This document shows, one piece after another, positions 1-5,281 of a stretch of 8,722 nt of DNA; within the stretch, counting starts at the first letter, position 1, and each line of letters opens with the position of its first letter. Source of the stretch: Acidimicrobiaceae bacterium (lineage in GTDB: Bacteria > Actinomycetota > Acidimicrobiia > Acidimicrobiales > RAAP-2); contig PKWA01000055.1 of assembly GCA_003131665.1 (NCBI GenBank), positions 6,249 through 14,970 on the forward strand. The letters run 5' to 3'. The notes under the pieces are model-generated. The model was not told the DNA's origin. It ran no database searches and saw only the letters and a list, made by a program, of their open reading frames with translations. The position numbers were made by a program, and so were the translations under genes.

Positions 1-1397
1 ATCGGCAGCGGCGTGCCCCAGTAGCGGTCGCGTGACAGAGCCCAATCGACGTTATTCGCCAGCCAGTCACCCATCCGTCCGTCTCGAATGTGCGCGGGAT
101 GCCAGTCCACCGTTGAATTCTCCTGGATCAGTTGATCCTTGAACTTGCTGGTGGCGACGTACCAACTGGGCTTGGCCCAGTAGATCAGTACCGTGCCACA
201 GCGCCAACAGTGCGGCAACGAGTGGGTGTAGTCGAAGCGTCGAATCAAGAGTCCGCGACGGTCGAGCTCGTCGTTGATCTCGTGATTGGTGTCGCGAACG
301 TGTTTGGCCTCCAGCCACGGAACCGCCGAAGTAAAAGTGCCCTCGGGTCCCACGGGATTCAACGTGGGCAGGCCGTGTTCTAAGGCAATCTCGCGGTCAA
401 TCTCGCCAAAGCCCGGTGACAAGTGAACGAGGCCCGTGCCGTCTTCAGTGGTGACGTACTCGGCGCTCACGACATAACAAGCGTCCACGCCCTCGGGAAT
501 CGCCACGTCGCTAAAGGGCCGTTCGTAGTGCAGACCCACGAGAGCGCTGCCCTTAAACGAGGCGCTCGACGTCGCCCTTTCCCCAAAGACACTGGCGAGG
601 AGGTCGTGCGCCACGATCACGCCGTCGACGACGCCGTAGCGCACGTCGGGATTGACCGCGACGGCCACGTTCGAGATCAACGTCCAGGGTGTCGTCGTCC
701 ATACTCCAAGGTGGGTCGCGCCACCCAAATCAGTGCGAGTACCCGCGTCGGTCAGTCGAAACTTGACGTACGAACTCTCGTCGGTCTCGTCGGTGTAAAC
801 CCCCGGTTGGCCCAGTTCGTGCGAGGAGAGGCCGGTTTCGCAGCGCGGACAGTACGGGAGAACTTTCAAGTCCTCATACAGCAGGCCTCGATCGAACAGT
901 TGCTTGAGTTCCCACCAGACCGACTCGACGTACGAGGGGTGAAACGTGTAGTACGCGTGCTCCATGTCGACCCAATAGCCAATTCGCTCGGTCAGACGCT
1001 CGAACTCACCGACGTACGTCAACACCGATTCTCGACACAGGCGCGTGAACTCCGCCACACCGATCTTCTCTTCGATCTGCTTCTTTCCCGAGATGCCGAG
1101 CTGCTTTTCTACCTGGACCTCCACGGGCAGACCGTGCGTGTCCCAGCCCGCGCGCCGCGCCACGTAGCGCCCGCGCATCGTCTGATAGCGACAGAAGAGA
1201 TCCTTGTAGACGCGCGCCCAGACGTGGTGCAGCCCTGGCTTACCATTCGCCGTGGGCGGACCCTCGTAGAAGATCCAGGGTTCGGCGTTCTCGCGTAGTT
1301 TCATTGAGCGTTCAAAGACGTTGTTGGCCTTCCAGCGAGCAAGTTCGGCTTCCTCGATGGCCACAAAGTCCAGTTCGGCGCTAACCGGGCGAAACAT
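1..1397 (-). CDS. ileS: Isoleucyl-tRNA synthetase, type 2, N-terminal part (cut by window edge)
   Basis: Charges tRNA-Ile with isoleucine in the cytoplasm. The 465 residues present cover the first half of the Rossmann catalytic core and the CP1 editing domain. Visible in order: EGPPTANGKPGLHHV near residues 45-59 (signature region), GWDTHGLPVE soon after, the threonine-rich editing motif WTTTPWT at 233-239, the editing motif DGTGLVH ending at His325 and followed by SPGFGEID, a PHCWRC zinc-knuckle-like motif at 395-400, and WALSRDRYWGTPLP at 452-465, where the window stops. The KMSKS loop and anticodon-binding domain lie outside. The motifs fit the eukaryote-like type-2 bacterial enzymes (about 1,030-1,050 residues) better than the E. 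coli type. The class I HxGH motif reads Gly55-Leu56-His57-His58. The ATG start has a strong AAGGAG ribosome site four bases upstream. The family call is very secure; the type-2 assignment is by motif resemblance. Confidence 0.96.
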   Translation of the reverse strand, partial: MFRPVSAELDFVAIEEAELARWKANNVFERSMKLRENAEPWIFYEGPPTANGKPGLHHVWARVYKDLFCRYQTMRGRYVARRAGWDTHGLPVEVQVEKQLGISGKKQIEEKIGVAEFTRLCRESVLTYVGEFERLTERIGYWVDMEHAYYTFHPSYVESVWWELKQLFDRGLLYEDLKVLPYCPRCETGLSSHELGQPGVYTDETDESSYVKFRLTDAGTRTDLGGATHLGVWTTTPWTLISNVAVAVNPDVRYGVVDGVIVAHDLLASVFGERATSSASFKGSALVGLHYERPFSDVAIPEGVDACYVVSAEYVTTEDGTGLVHLSPGFGEIDREIALEHGLPTLNPVGPEGTFTSAVPWLEAKHVRDTNHEINDELDRRGLLIRRFDYTHSLPHCWRCGTVLIYWAKPSWYVATSKFKDQLIQENSTVDWHPAHIRDGRMGDWLANNVDWALSRDRYWGTPLP

Positions 1398-1401
1398 AGA
1401 T

Positions 1402-1407
1402 CTCCTT
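1402..1407 (-). promoter_or_regulatory. Ribosome binding site of ileS
   Basis: AAGGAG on the minus strand ends four bases before the ileS ATG (1397). It fixes the start and shows that ileS has a leadered mRNA, unlike several of its neighbours. Confidence 0.75.
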
Positions 1408-1421
1408 CAATGAACTCTCAC

Positions 1422-1427
1422 ATCGTA
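1422..1427 (-). promoter_or_regulatory. Candidate -10 element of ileS
   Basis: TACGAT (TANNNT type) lies about 25 bases upstream of the ileS ATG on the minus strand, giving a short leader of roughly 18 bases that still includes the ribosome site. No convincing -35 hexamer is visible. The 1398-1470 gap also holds the divergent promoter of the GNAT gene. Confidence 0.4.
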
Positions 1428-1458
1428 GTGAACCTGATGGCGCCGTCGTTCCGCCACC

Positions 1459-1470
1459 TACTGTGGTGTC
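1459..1470 (+). promoter_or_regulatory. Candidate leaderless promoter of the GNAT gene
   Basis: TACTGT at 1459-1464 is followed by exactly six bases and then the GTG start at 1471. This puts the predicted transcription start on the first base of the start codon. No Shine-Dalgarno sequence precedes the GTG, consistent with a leaderless mRNA. No clear -35 element is visible. Confidence 0.5.
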
Positions 1471-1944
1471 GTGTCGAATCTGCTCATCGATGACGAACTC
1501 ATCACCTCCCACGGCGCTCTCAGCATCTATCACGCCGCCATCGATGAATTGAGTCGTCGCTACGGCGGAAGCGACGAGGAGTTTCATTTGCAACTTGATG
1601 AGTTGCTGCCTCCTCGTGGCCTCTTTCTCCTGGCGCGCACCGATGGTCACCCGGTCGGCGGCGTGGGCCTTCGCCCCATTGGCGACGAGGCGCTGCTGCT
1701 GGGCGAGGTCAAGCGGCTCTGGGTACGACCCGATCAGCGCCGACTCGGCGTCGCCGCAAAGTTGATGAGCACGCTCGAAGTGCGCGCGCGAGAGAGCGGC
1801 TTCGCCCAGCTCTACTTAGAGACCGGCTACGCCCAGCCCGAAGCCTTGGCGCTCTATCAAAGTACCGGTTGGAAGCCGGTCGATCACTTCCCCGCCGGCG
1901 CCTTTTCCTACCCCACGGCCTATCGCTTCACCAAGGTGCTCTAG
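1471..1944 (+). CDS. GNAT family N-acetyltransferase
   Basis: A 157-residue single-domain protein of the GCN5-related acetyltransferase fold, expected to transfer the acetyl group of acetyl-CoA to an amine of unknown identity. Residues 79-99 form the acetyl-CoA motif: strand EVKRLWV, then RPDQRRLGVAAKLM, with the Q/RxxGxA/G pyrophosphate loop at about 90-95. The end of the domain shows LYLETG (115-119 region) and ALYQSTGWKPV (127-137), the usual last strand and helix. The length is typical. The GTG start is preferred because the fold begins shortly after it and a TACTGT-N6 promoter abuts it. The stop codon shares the CTAG at 1941-1944 with the convergent phosphatase gene. The gene stands alone, so context does not suggest a substrate. 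The family is clear; the substrate is unknown. Confidence 0.88.
   Translation: MSNLLIDDELITSHGALSIYHAAIDELSRRYGGSDEEFHLQLDELLPPRGLFLLARTDGHPVGGVGLRPIGDEALLLGEVKRLWVRPDQRRLGVAAKLMSTLEVRARESGFAQLYLETGYAQPEALALYQSTGWKPVDHFPAGAFSYPTAYRFTKVL
1941..1944. other. Shared CTAG: stop codons of two convergent genes
   Basis: The palindrome CTAG supplies TAG to the plus-strand GNAT gene (1942-1944) and TAG to the minus-strand HAD gene (read from 1943-1941). The two coding regions overlap by four bases, leaving no room for an intergenic terminator. Confidence 0.9.
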
Positions 1945-2603
1945 GCGAAGCGCTCGTCGAGCCATTCGGGCGTGAGATCTTCGAGCGAGGTCAACACGAG
2001 GTCCGCCAATGCAAACTCAGGTTCCAGTCGGTCGTCGAAGGTCGGCACGGCCACCACGCACATTCGCCCCGCCTTCGCGGCGAGGACGCCCGCGGCCGAA
2101 TCTTCAACTACCAAGCACTCGCTCGGCGCGACGCCCAGTGAGTTCGCGGCGCTGAGAAAGACGCCCGGGTGCGGCTTGCCGTACGGCTCTATTTCGGCGG
2201 AGTGTATCGACGCAAAGCGATCTAACAGATCGAAGTGTTCGAGGCAGCGAACGATGAGGGCCCTCGGGGTTGAACTGGCAATGGCGAGCGGTCCGCGTTC
2301 GCCCGCCAAATCGAGAGCCCAGCGCGCGCCCGGTAGCAGTCGACCTTCGCTCTCGACGAGATCGCCGACGCGCGCCAGCAGTTGATCGGCGACGTCATCG
2401 GGCGACGGTCCGGACCATGGGTACTGGATGAACCAGTAGTGGACGACTTCGTTGACGAACATCCCCTTGGTCGAGCGACCAACGTCGTGAGCGATCGGCA
2501 CGCCTAACGCGCCGAAGATCTCCAACTCAGCCTTGTGCCACAGGATCTCGGAGTCAAGCAGGAGCCCGTCCATGTCAAAGAGGCTCGCTCGCAATCTCAC
2601 CAC
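1941..2603 (-). CDS. HAD superfamily sugar-phosphate phosphatase (HxpB/YniC-like)
   Basis: Haloacid dehalogenase-type phosphatase of about 220 residues, predicted to dephosphorylate small phosphorylated sugars or sugar alcohols in the cytosol. Counting from the GTG at 2603: motif I FDMDGLLLDSE with nucleophile Asp10 and acid/base Asp12; motif II IASSTP with Ser110/Ser111; motif III Lys143 in YGKPHP; and motif IV VVEDSAAG with Glu167/Asp168 for Mg2+. The cap domain contains a PWSGPS segment that, with the overall layout, resembles E. coli HxpB (YniC, 2-deoxyglucose-6-phosphatase / hexitol phosphatase). Starts at ATG 2618, GTG 2603 or GTG 2600 are all possible. I chose 2603 because TGTAAT lies exactly six bases upstream, matching the leaderless pattern of nearby genes, and because it leaves a normal short lead to motif I. 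The substrate assignment is by resemblance only. Confidence 0.88.
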   Translation of the reverse strand: MVRLRASLFDMDGLLLDSEILWHKAELEIFGALGVPIAHDVGRSTKGMFVNEVVHYWFIQYPWSGPSPDDVADQLLARVGDLVESEGRLLPGARWALDLAGERGPLAIASSTPRALIVRCLEHFDLLDRFASIHSAEIEPYGKPHPGVFLSAANSLGVAPSECLVVEDSAAGVLAAKAGRMCVVAVPTFDDRLEPEFALADLVLTSLEDLTPEWLDERFA

Positions 2604-2615
2604 GCCACCATTACA
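2604..2615 (-). promoter_or_regulatory. Possible leaderless promoter of the HAD gene
   Basis: On the minus strand TGTAAT (2615-2610) is followed by six bases and a GTG at 2603. It differs from TATAAT only at position 2, normally an important base, so this is weaker than the other leaderless candidates. A TGGAGC at 2638-2633 would sit in the -35 position with a 17-base spacer. Confidence 0.3.
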
Positions 2616-2625
2616 CATCGCGAAC

Positions 2626-2637
2626 TACGGTGGCTCC
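2626..2637 (+). promoter_or_regulatory. Candidate leaderless promoter of the tandem-GNAT gene
   Basis: TACGGT at 2626-2631 followed by six bases and the ATG at 2638 puts the predicted transcription start on the A of the start codon. A GGTGG at 2629-2633 could alternatively act as a weak ribosome site. Its -35 region would overlap the start of the divergent HAD gene. Confidence 0.45.
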
Positions 2638-3564
2638 ATGATCGTGCGTCGCCTCGAACCTCGCGACCTCGACGAGGTGGTATCGCGCGTGCAACGACAA
2701 CTCTCGAACGACGCGCATCGTAATCATCTGCTGAGTCCCACGTTCTCCGCCGAGCAATTCGCCGACGCGCTGCGCCACGCAAGCGATCAGGTCTGGATCG
2801 CCGAAGAACGCGGCGCAGTCGTTGGCCATATCTACGGCGCGCTCTTAGAGAGTCCCGAGTACGGCCACGGCGCCTGGATCGGCCCCGACGGCGCGTCCTT
2901 TGACAACGGCGAAGTGCTCGCGGAGCTCTACGCCGAAGCGGGATTGAACTGGATTGACCACGGCGCACTTGAGCACTACGCGTGGGTGTTTGATGAGGCG
3001 GACGACACCGCTCCCTGGTACGAGCTCGGCTTCGCGCGCATGCATCTACGTGGAGTTCTCGCACTCGGTGAACGGCGTGCTCACCAACTGCCACCTGGCT
3101 ATTCGCTACGCCTCGGGGGAACCGACGATTTGCCTCTCGCGATCGAACTCGATGAAGTGCTCGACATGGCGCAGAAAACAGGTCCGAGCTTCTCGCTCTT
3201 TCTCGAGCACGCGTCACGACCCGAAGAACTGTTAGAAGCCCTCGAGGACGTCGAGGTTCACTACTACGTGGTCGAGCACGCGAGCCAGGGCGTCGCCCAA
3301 TGCCTGACGTTTCCCCTCGAAGCTCGTCGCGGTTCCTTCGCTCAGACGCTGCACGTCAGCGCAGTCGTGGTCAAACCCGAGCACGAGCACCGCGGCGTCG
3401 CGCAGGCCCTCATCGATCACGCGCTCAACGATGCACTCGACGCCGGATTTACCCACGTGGAGACGAACTGGCGCGTGACGAATCGCCGAGCGGCCAACTT
3501 TTGGCTTCGCTATGGGTTCCGAACGACGTACGTGCGACTCCATCGCACGATCGGATCTGGCTAG
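2638..3564 (+). CDS. Tandem GNAT-domain acetyltransferase-like protein
   Basis: A 308-residue protein with two GNAT-like halves. The N-terminal half (about 1-145) starts with IVRRLEPRDLDEVV, contains QVWIAEERGAVVGHIYG (51-67) and ends with APWYELGFARMHLRG, a typical last-helix region, but lacks a clear acetyl-CoA pyrophosphate loop. The C-terminal half (about 155-308) has a good core: LHVSAVVV (238-245), the binding loop EHRGVAQAL (250-258), then NRRAANFWLRYGFRTTYVR (282-300). Probably only the second half is catalytic. Mycothiol synthase has a comparable two-domain layout, but I see no specific reason to call this MshD. An upstream in-frame ATG at 2533 was rejected because the extension would run through the HAD gene. 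The stop shares CTAG 3561-3564 with the convergent peroxidase gene. The substrate is unknown. Confidence 0.85.
   Translation: MIVRRLEPRDLDEVVSRVQRQLSNDAHRNHLLSPTFSAEQFADALRHASDQVWIAEERGAVVGHIYGALLESPEYGHGAWIGPDGASFDNGEVLAELYAEAGLNWIDHGALEHYAWVFDEADDTAPWYELGFARMHLRGVLALGERRAHQLPPGYSLRLGGTDDLPLAIELDEVLDMAQKTGPSFSLFLEHASRPEELLEALEDVEVHYYVVEHASQGVAQCLTFPLEARRGSFAQTLHVSAVVVKPEHEHRGVAQALIDHALNDALDAGFTHVETNWRVTNRRAANFWLRYGFRTTYVRLHRTIGSG
3561..3564. other. Second shared CTAG: stop codons of two convergent genes
   Basis: CTAG gives TAG to the plus-strand tandem-GNAT gene (3562-3564) and TAG to the minus-strand peroxidase gene (3563-3561), repeating the four-base arrangement at 1941-1944. Confidence 0.9.
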
Positions 3565-4043
3565 TGCAGCGCCGCTTCGATCGCGACCACCAGCGCGGGG
3601 TCCTCCGGCGTCACCTGAGGCGCGAATCGCGTCACGGTAGCGTCGCGACCAACGAGAAACTTCTCGAAGTTCCATCGAACATCGCCCGAGTACCCTTCCG
3701 CGTCGGCGACCTTCTCGAGTTCGGCGTAGATCGGACTCTGGTGTTCCCCGTTCACGTCGATCTTTTCAAAGAGTGGAAAGGTCACGCCGTACGTCGTTGA
3801 GCAGAAAGTTTGAATCTCCTCGGCACTGCCCGGCTCTTGACCCGCGAACTGATTACAGGGAAAGCCCACGACATTAAAGCCTTGGGCCTCGTACTTCTTC
3901 TGCAGTGCCTCGAGTCCTTCGTACTGTGGCGTCAAGCCGCACTTCGAGGCGACGTTCACGATGAGAATCGTCTCACCTTCGTAACCGGCTAAGGAACTGG
4001 CGTCGCCCGAAAGCGTGTTGATGGGTATGTCGTAAAGGGTCAT
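3561..4043 (-). CDS. Glutathione-peroxidase family protein (Cys type, probably thioredoxin-dependent)
   Basis: A 160-residue thioredoxin-fold peroxidase that reduces hydroperoxides, cytosolic because no signal peptide is present. Peroxidatic Cys35 lies in NVASKCGLTPQY; the rest of the catalytic tetrad is Gln69 (in FAGQEPG), Trp124 and Asn125 (in VRWNFEKFLV). FPCNQF at 61-66 is the second family signature. Cys81 in FCSTTYGVTFP sits where the resolving cysteine of thioredoxin-dependent members is found, as in BtuE-like bacterial enzymes. Actinobacteria generally lack glutathione and use mycothiol, so thioredoxin or a similar thiol is the likelier reductant. ATG 4043 is chosen over the in-frame TTG at 4049 because the family normally starts with MTLYD and because TAGGGT lies exactly six bases before the ATG. 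It is divergent from a quinone oxidoreductase across 52 bp. Confidence 0.93.
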   Translation of the reverse strand: MTLYDIPINTLSGDASSLAGYEGETILIVNVASKCGLTPQYEGLEALQKKYEAQGFNVVGFPCNQFAGQEPGSAEEIQTFCSTTYGVTFPLFEKIDVNGEHQSPIYAELEKVADAEGYSGDVRWNFEKFLVGRDATVTRFAPQVTPEDPALVVAIEAALH

Positions 4044-4055
4044 GAACAAACCCTA
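4044..4055 (-). promoter_or_regulatory. Candidate leaderless promoter of the peroxidase gene
   Basis: On the minus strand TAGGGT (4055-4050) is followed by six bases and then the ATG at 4043. The predicted transcription start coincides with the start codon. A TTGACG further upstream sits only nine bases from the hexamer, too close to be a standard -35 for it. Confidence 0.45.
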
Positions 4056-4083
4056 ACGGAGAACCGTCAAGGGGCGCCCGACG

Positions 4084-4095
4084 TAGGCTCGTCGC
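4084..4095 (+). promoter_or_regulatory. Candidate leaderless promoter of the quinone oxidoreductase gene
   Basis: TAGGCT at 4084-4089, six bases, then GTG at 4096. No Shine-Dalgarno sequence lies at the normal distance. It stands back to back with the peroxidase promoter, with 28 bp between the two hexamers. Confidence 0.45.
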
Positions 4096-5058
4096 GTGTG
4101 GACCCTCACCATCAAAGAAGGTGCACTCGAGATGCTCGAGCGCGACACGCCCCAGCCGGGTCCCTTGGACGTCGTGGTCGCGGTGCGCGCGGCCGGCGTG
4201 AACGCCGCCGACCTCATGCAACGCCTGGGCTTTTACCCCGCCCCCGCGGGAGCTCCCCCGGATGCGCCCGGCATGGAACTCGCGGGCGTGGTCTCGGCGG
4301 TCGGCGAACGTGTCATCGAACCACTGCTCGGACGACGCGTGGGTGCGATCGTGGGGGGCGGGGCACAGGCGACTCACTGTCTCGTGCCGAGTGAACACCT
4401 TCTCTTTCTCCCCGAACAGGTGAGCTGGGAAGAGGCGGGCGGATTCCCCGAAGCCTTCTCGACCGCCTACGACGCCTTGGTGAGTCAGGGACACCTCGCG
4501 ACGGGCGAACGGGTACTCGTCTCAGGCGCCACCGGCGGCGTGGGCGTGGCCGGCGTGCAGATCGCGCACGCCCTGGGCGCAGAGGTCATCGCCGTCACGC
4601 GAACCGATGAGTATCACGCTGCGTTACGCGCCTTAGGCGCCGACGAAACCGTCACCTTGGACGAGGTTGGTTCGCTGAAAGGCGTTGACGTGGTGCTCGA
4701 GCTGCTGGGCGCGGCTCACCTCGGTGTCGCGCAACGAATTCTCAATCCCTTCGCGCGCGTGGTCGTGATTGGCGTGGGCGCAGGCAGCCGGGTCGAGATT
4801 GACCTGCTCAACGTCATGAGAACGCGCTCGACCATTACCGGCTCGACTCTTCGTTCGCGCTCTCGCGAGGAGAAGGCTCACGTCGCGCGTCTCGTTGGTG
4901 ACACCCTCGTTCCTCGCTGGACCCGAGGAGACCTCCAGGTACCTCTCGCTCGGGTCTTCGATCTTCGAGACGCCGAGGCGGCCTATGAGTACTTCGGTGC
5001 ACCCGGAAAATTTGGCAAAGTCGTCCTGCGTGTCGAGGGCGAGTCCCCGTTAGGTTGA
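4096..5058 (+). CDS. Zinc-free NADPH:quinone oxidoreductase-like MDR protein
   Basis: A 320-residue medium-chain dehydrogenase/reductase of the quinone oxidoreductase / PIG3-like branch, expected to reduce quinones or enone-type carbonyls with NAD(P)H in the cytosol. The N-terminal GroES-like domain (about 1-125) has AAGVNAADLMQRLGFYP (32-48) and PGMELAGVV, with no zinc-ligand cysteines. FPEAFSTAYDAL (117-128) precedes the Rossmann domain, whose dinucleotide loop is SGATGGVGVAGVQIA (143-157). The C-terminal GKFGKVVLRV is typical of the family. The GTG start is supported by the TAGGCT-N6 promoter and by WTLTI forming the expected first strand. Four bases separate its stop from the DUF5522 gene. 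Divergence from the peroxidase gene suggests a shared redox-stress role, which is inference. The substrate is unproven. Confidence 0.9.
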   Translation: MWTLTIKEGALEMLERDTPQPGPLDVVVAVRAAGVNAADLMQRLGFYPAPAGAPPDAPGMELAGVVSAVGERVIEPLLGRRVGAIVGGGAQATHCLVPSEHLLFLPEQVSWEEAGGFPEAFSTAYDALVSQGHLATGERVLVSGATGGVGVAGVQIAHALGAEVIAVTRTDEYHAALRALGADETVTLDEVGSLKGVDVVLELLGAAHLGVAQRILNPFARVVVIGVGAGSRVEIDLLNVMRTRSTITGSTLRSRSREEKAHVARLVGDTLVPRWTRGDLQVPLARVFDLRDAEAAYEYFGAPGKFGKVVLRVEGESPLG

Positions 5059-5062
5059 GCAG
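5051..5062 (+). promoter_or_regulatory. Candidate leaderless promoter inside the end of the oxidoreductase gene
   Basis: TAGGTT at 5051-5056, six bases, then the GTG of the DUF5522 gene at 5063. The last T of the hexamer is also the first base of the oxidoreductase TGA stop. The small gene may therefore be made both by read-through and from its own leaderless transcript. Confidence 0.35.
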
Positions 5063-5281
5063 GTGTCTGCCCCGATTCCGCTTCCGCACCCCTCACGGTG
5101 CGATCCCGCGCGTGAAGACTACGACGCGATCATTGCAGCCCACGAAGCGGCCGTGGTCAAGGGGGACGCTGCGTACAAGGACCCGTCCACGGGACTGCTC
5201 GTCCTCACGGTCGCTACGCATCTCGCGCGCGGCACGTGCTGTGAAAGTGGCTGTCGCCACTGCCCTTACCTAGAGCAGTGA
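5063..5281 (+). CDS. Small cysteine-rich DUF5522-type protein
   Basis: A 72-residue hypothetical protein that I recognise as DUF5522-like from its layout: an N-terminal HPSRCDPAREDYDAIIAAH (9-27), a central YKDPSTGLLVLT (38-49) and the C-terminal signature GTCCESGCRHCPY (57-69) with Cys59, Cys60, Cys64 and Cys67. That cysteine cluster could bind a metal or Fe-S centre, or act in thiol chemistry; no function is established to my knowledge. It has no signal peptide or membrane segment. The reading frame is chosen over the neighbouring frame (stop at 5273) because only this one gives the conserved motif. It follows the oxidoreductase by four bases, and its 3' end overlaps the convergent ald gene by 12 bases. 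It is a likely partner of the oxidoreductase, by position only. Confidence 0.85.
   Translation: MSAPIPLPHPSRCDPAREDYDAIIAAHEAAVVKGDAAYKDPSTGLLVLTVATHLARGTCCESGCRHCPYLEQ

Noticed and set aside
423..1298. A 291-codon open frame on the plus strand inside ileS
   Set aside because: It is antisense to strongly conserved IleRS motifs in the opposite strand, has no recognisable domain, and long antisense frames are common in GC-rich coding DNA.
2533..2637. Upstream in-frame start for the tandem-GNAT protein
   Set aside because: The extra 35 codons run antisense through the start of the HAD gene; the GNAT domain begins at MIVRRLEP and a TACGGT-N6 promoter abuts that ATG.
2597..3217. A 206-codon arginine-rich frame on the minus strand
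   Set aside because: Low-complexity arginine-rich composition typical of a shadow frame opposite the tandem-GNAT gene.
3940..3944. Possible selenocysteine in the peroxidase active site
   Set aside because: The active-site codon at residue 35 is an ordinary cysteine codon, not TGA, and no SECIS is needed.
5055..5273. Alternative plus-strand frame over the DUF5522 gene
   Set aside because: It gives an arginine/threonine-rich sequence with no motif, whereas the frame starting at 5063 carries the conserved CCxxxCRHCPY.
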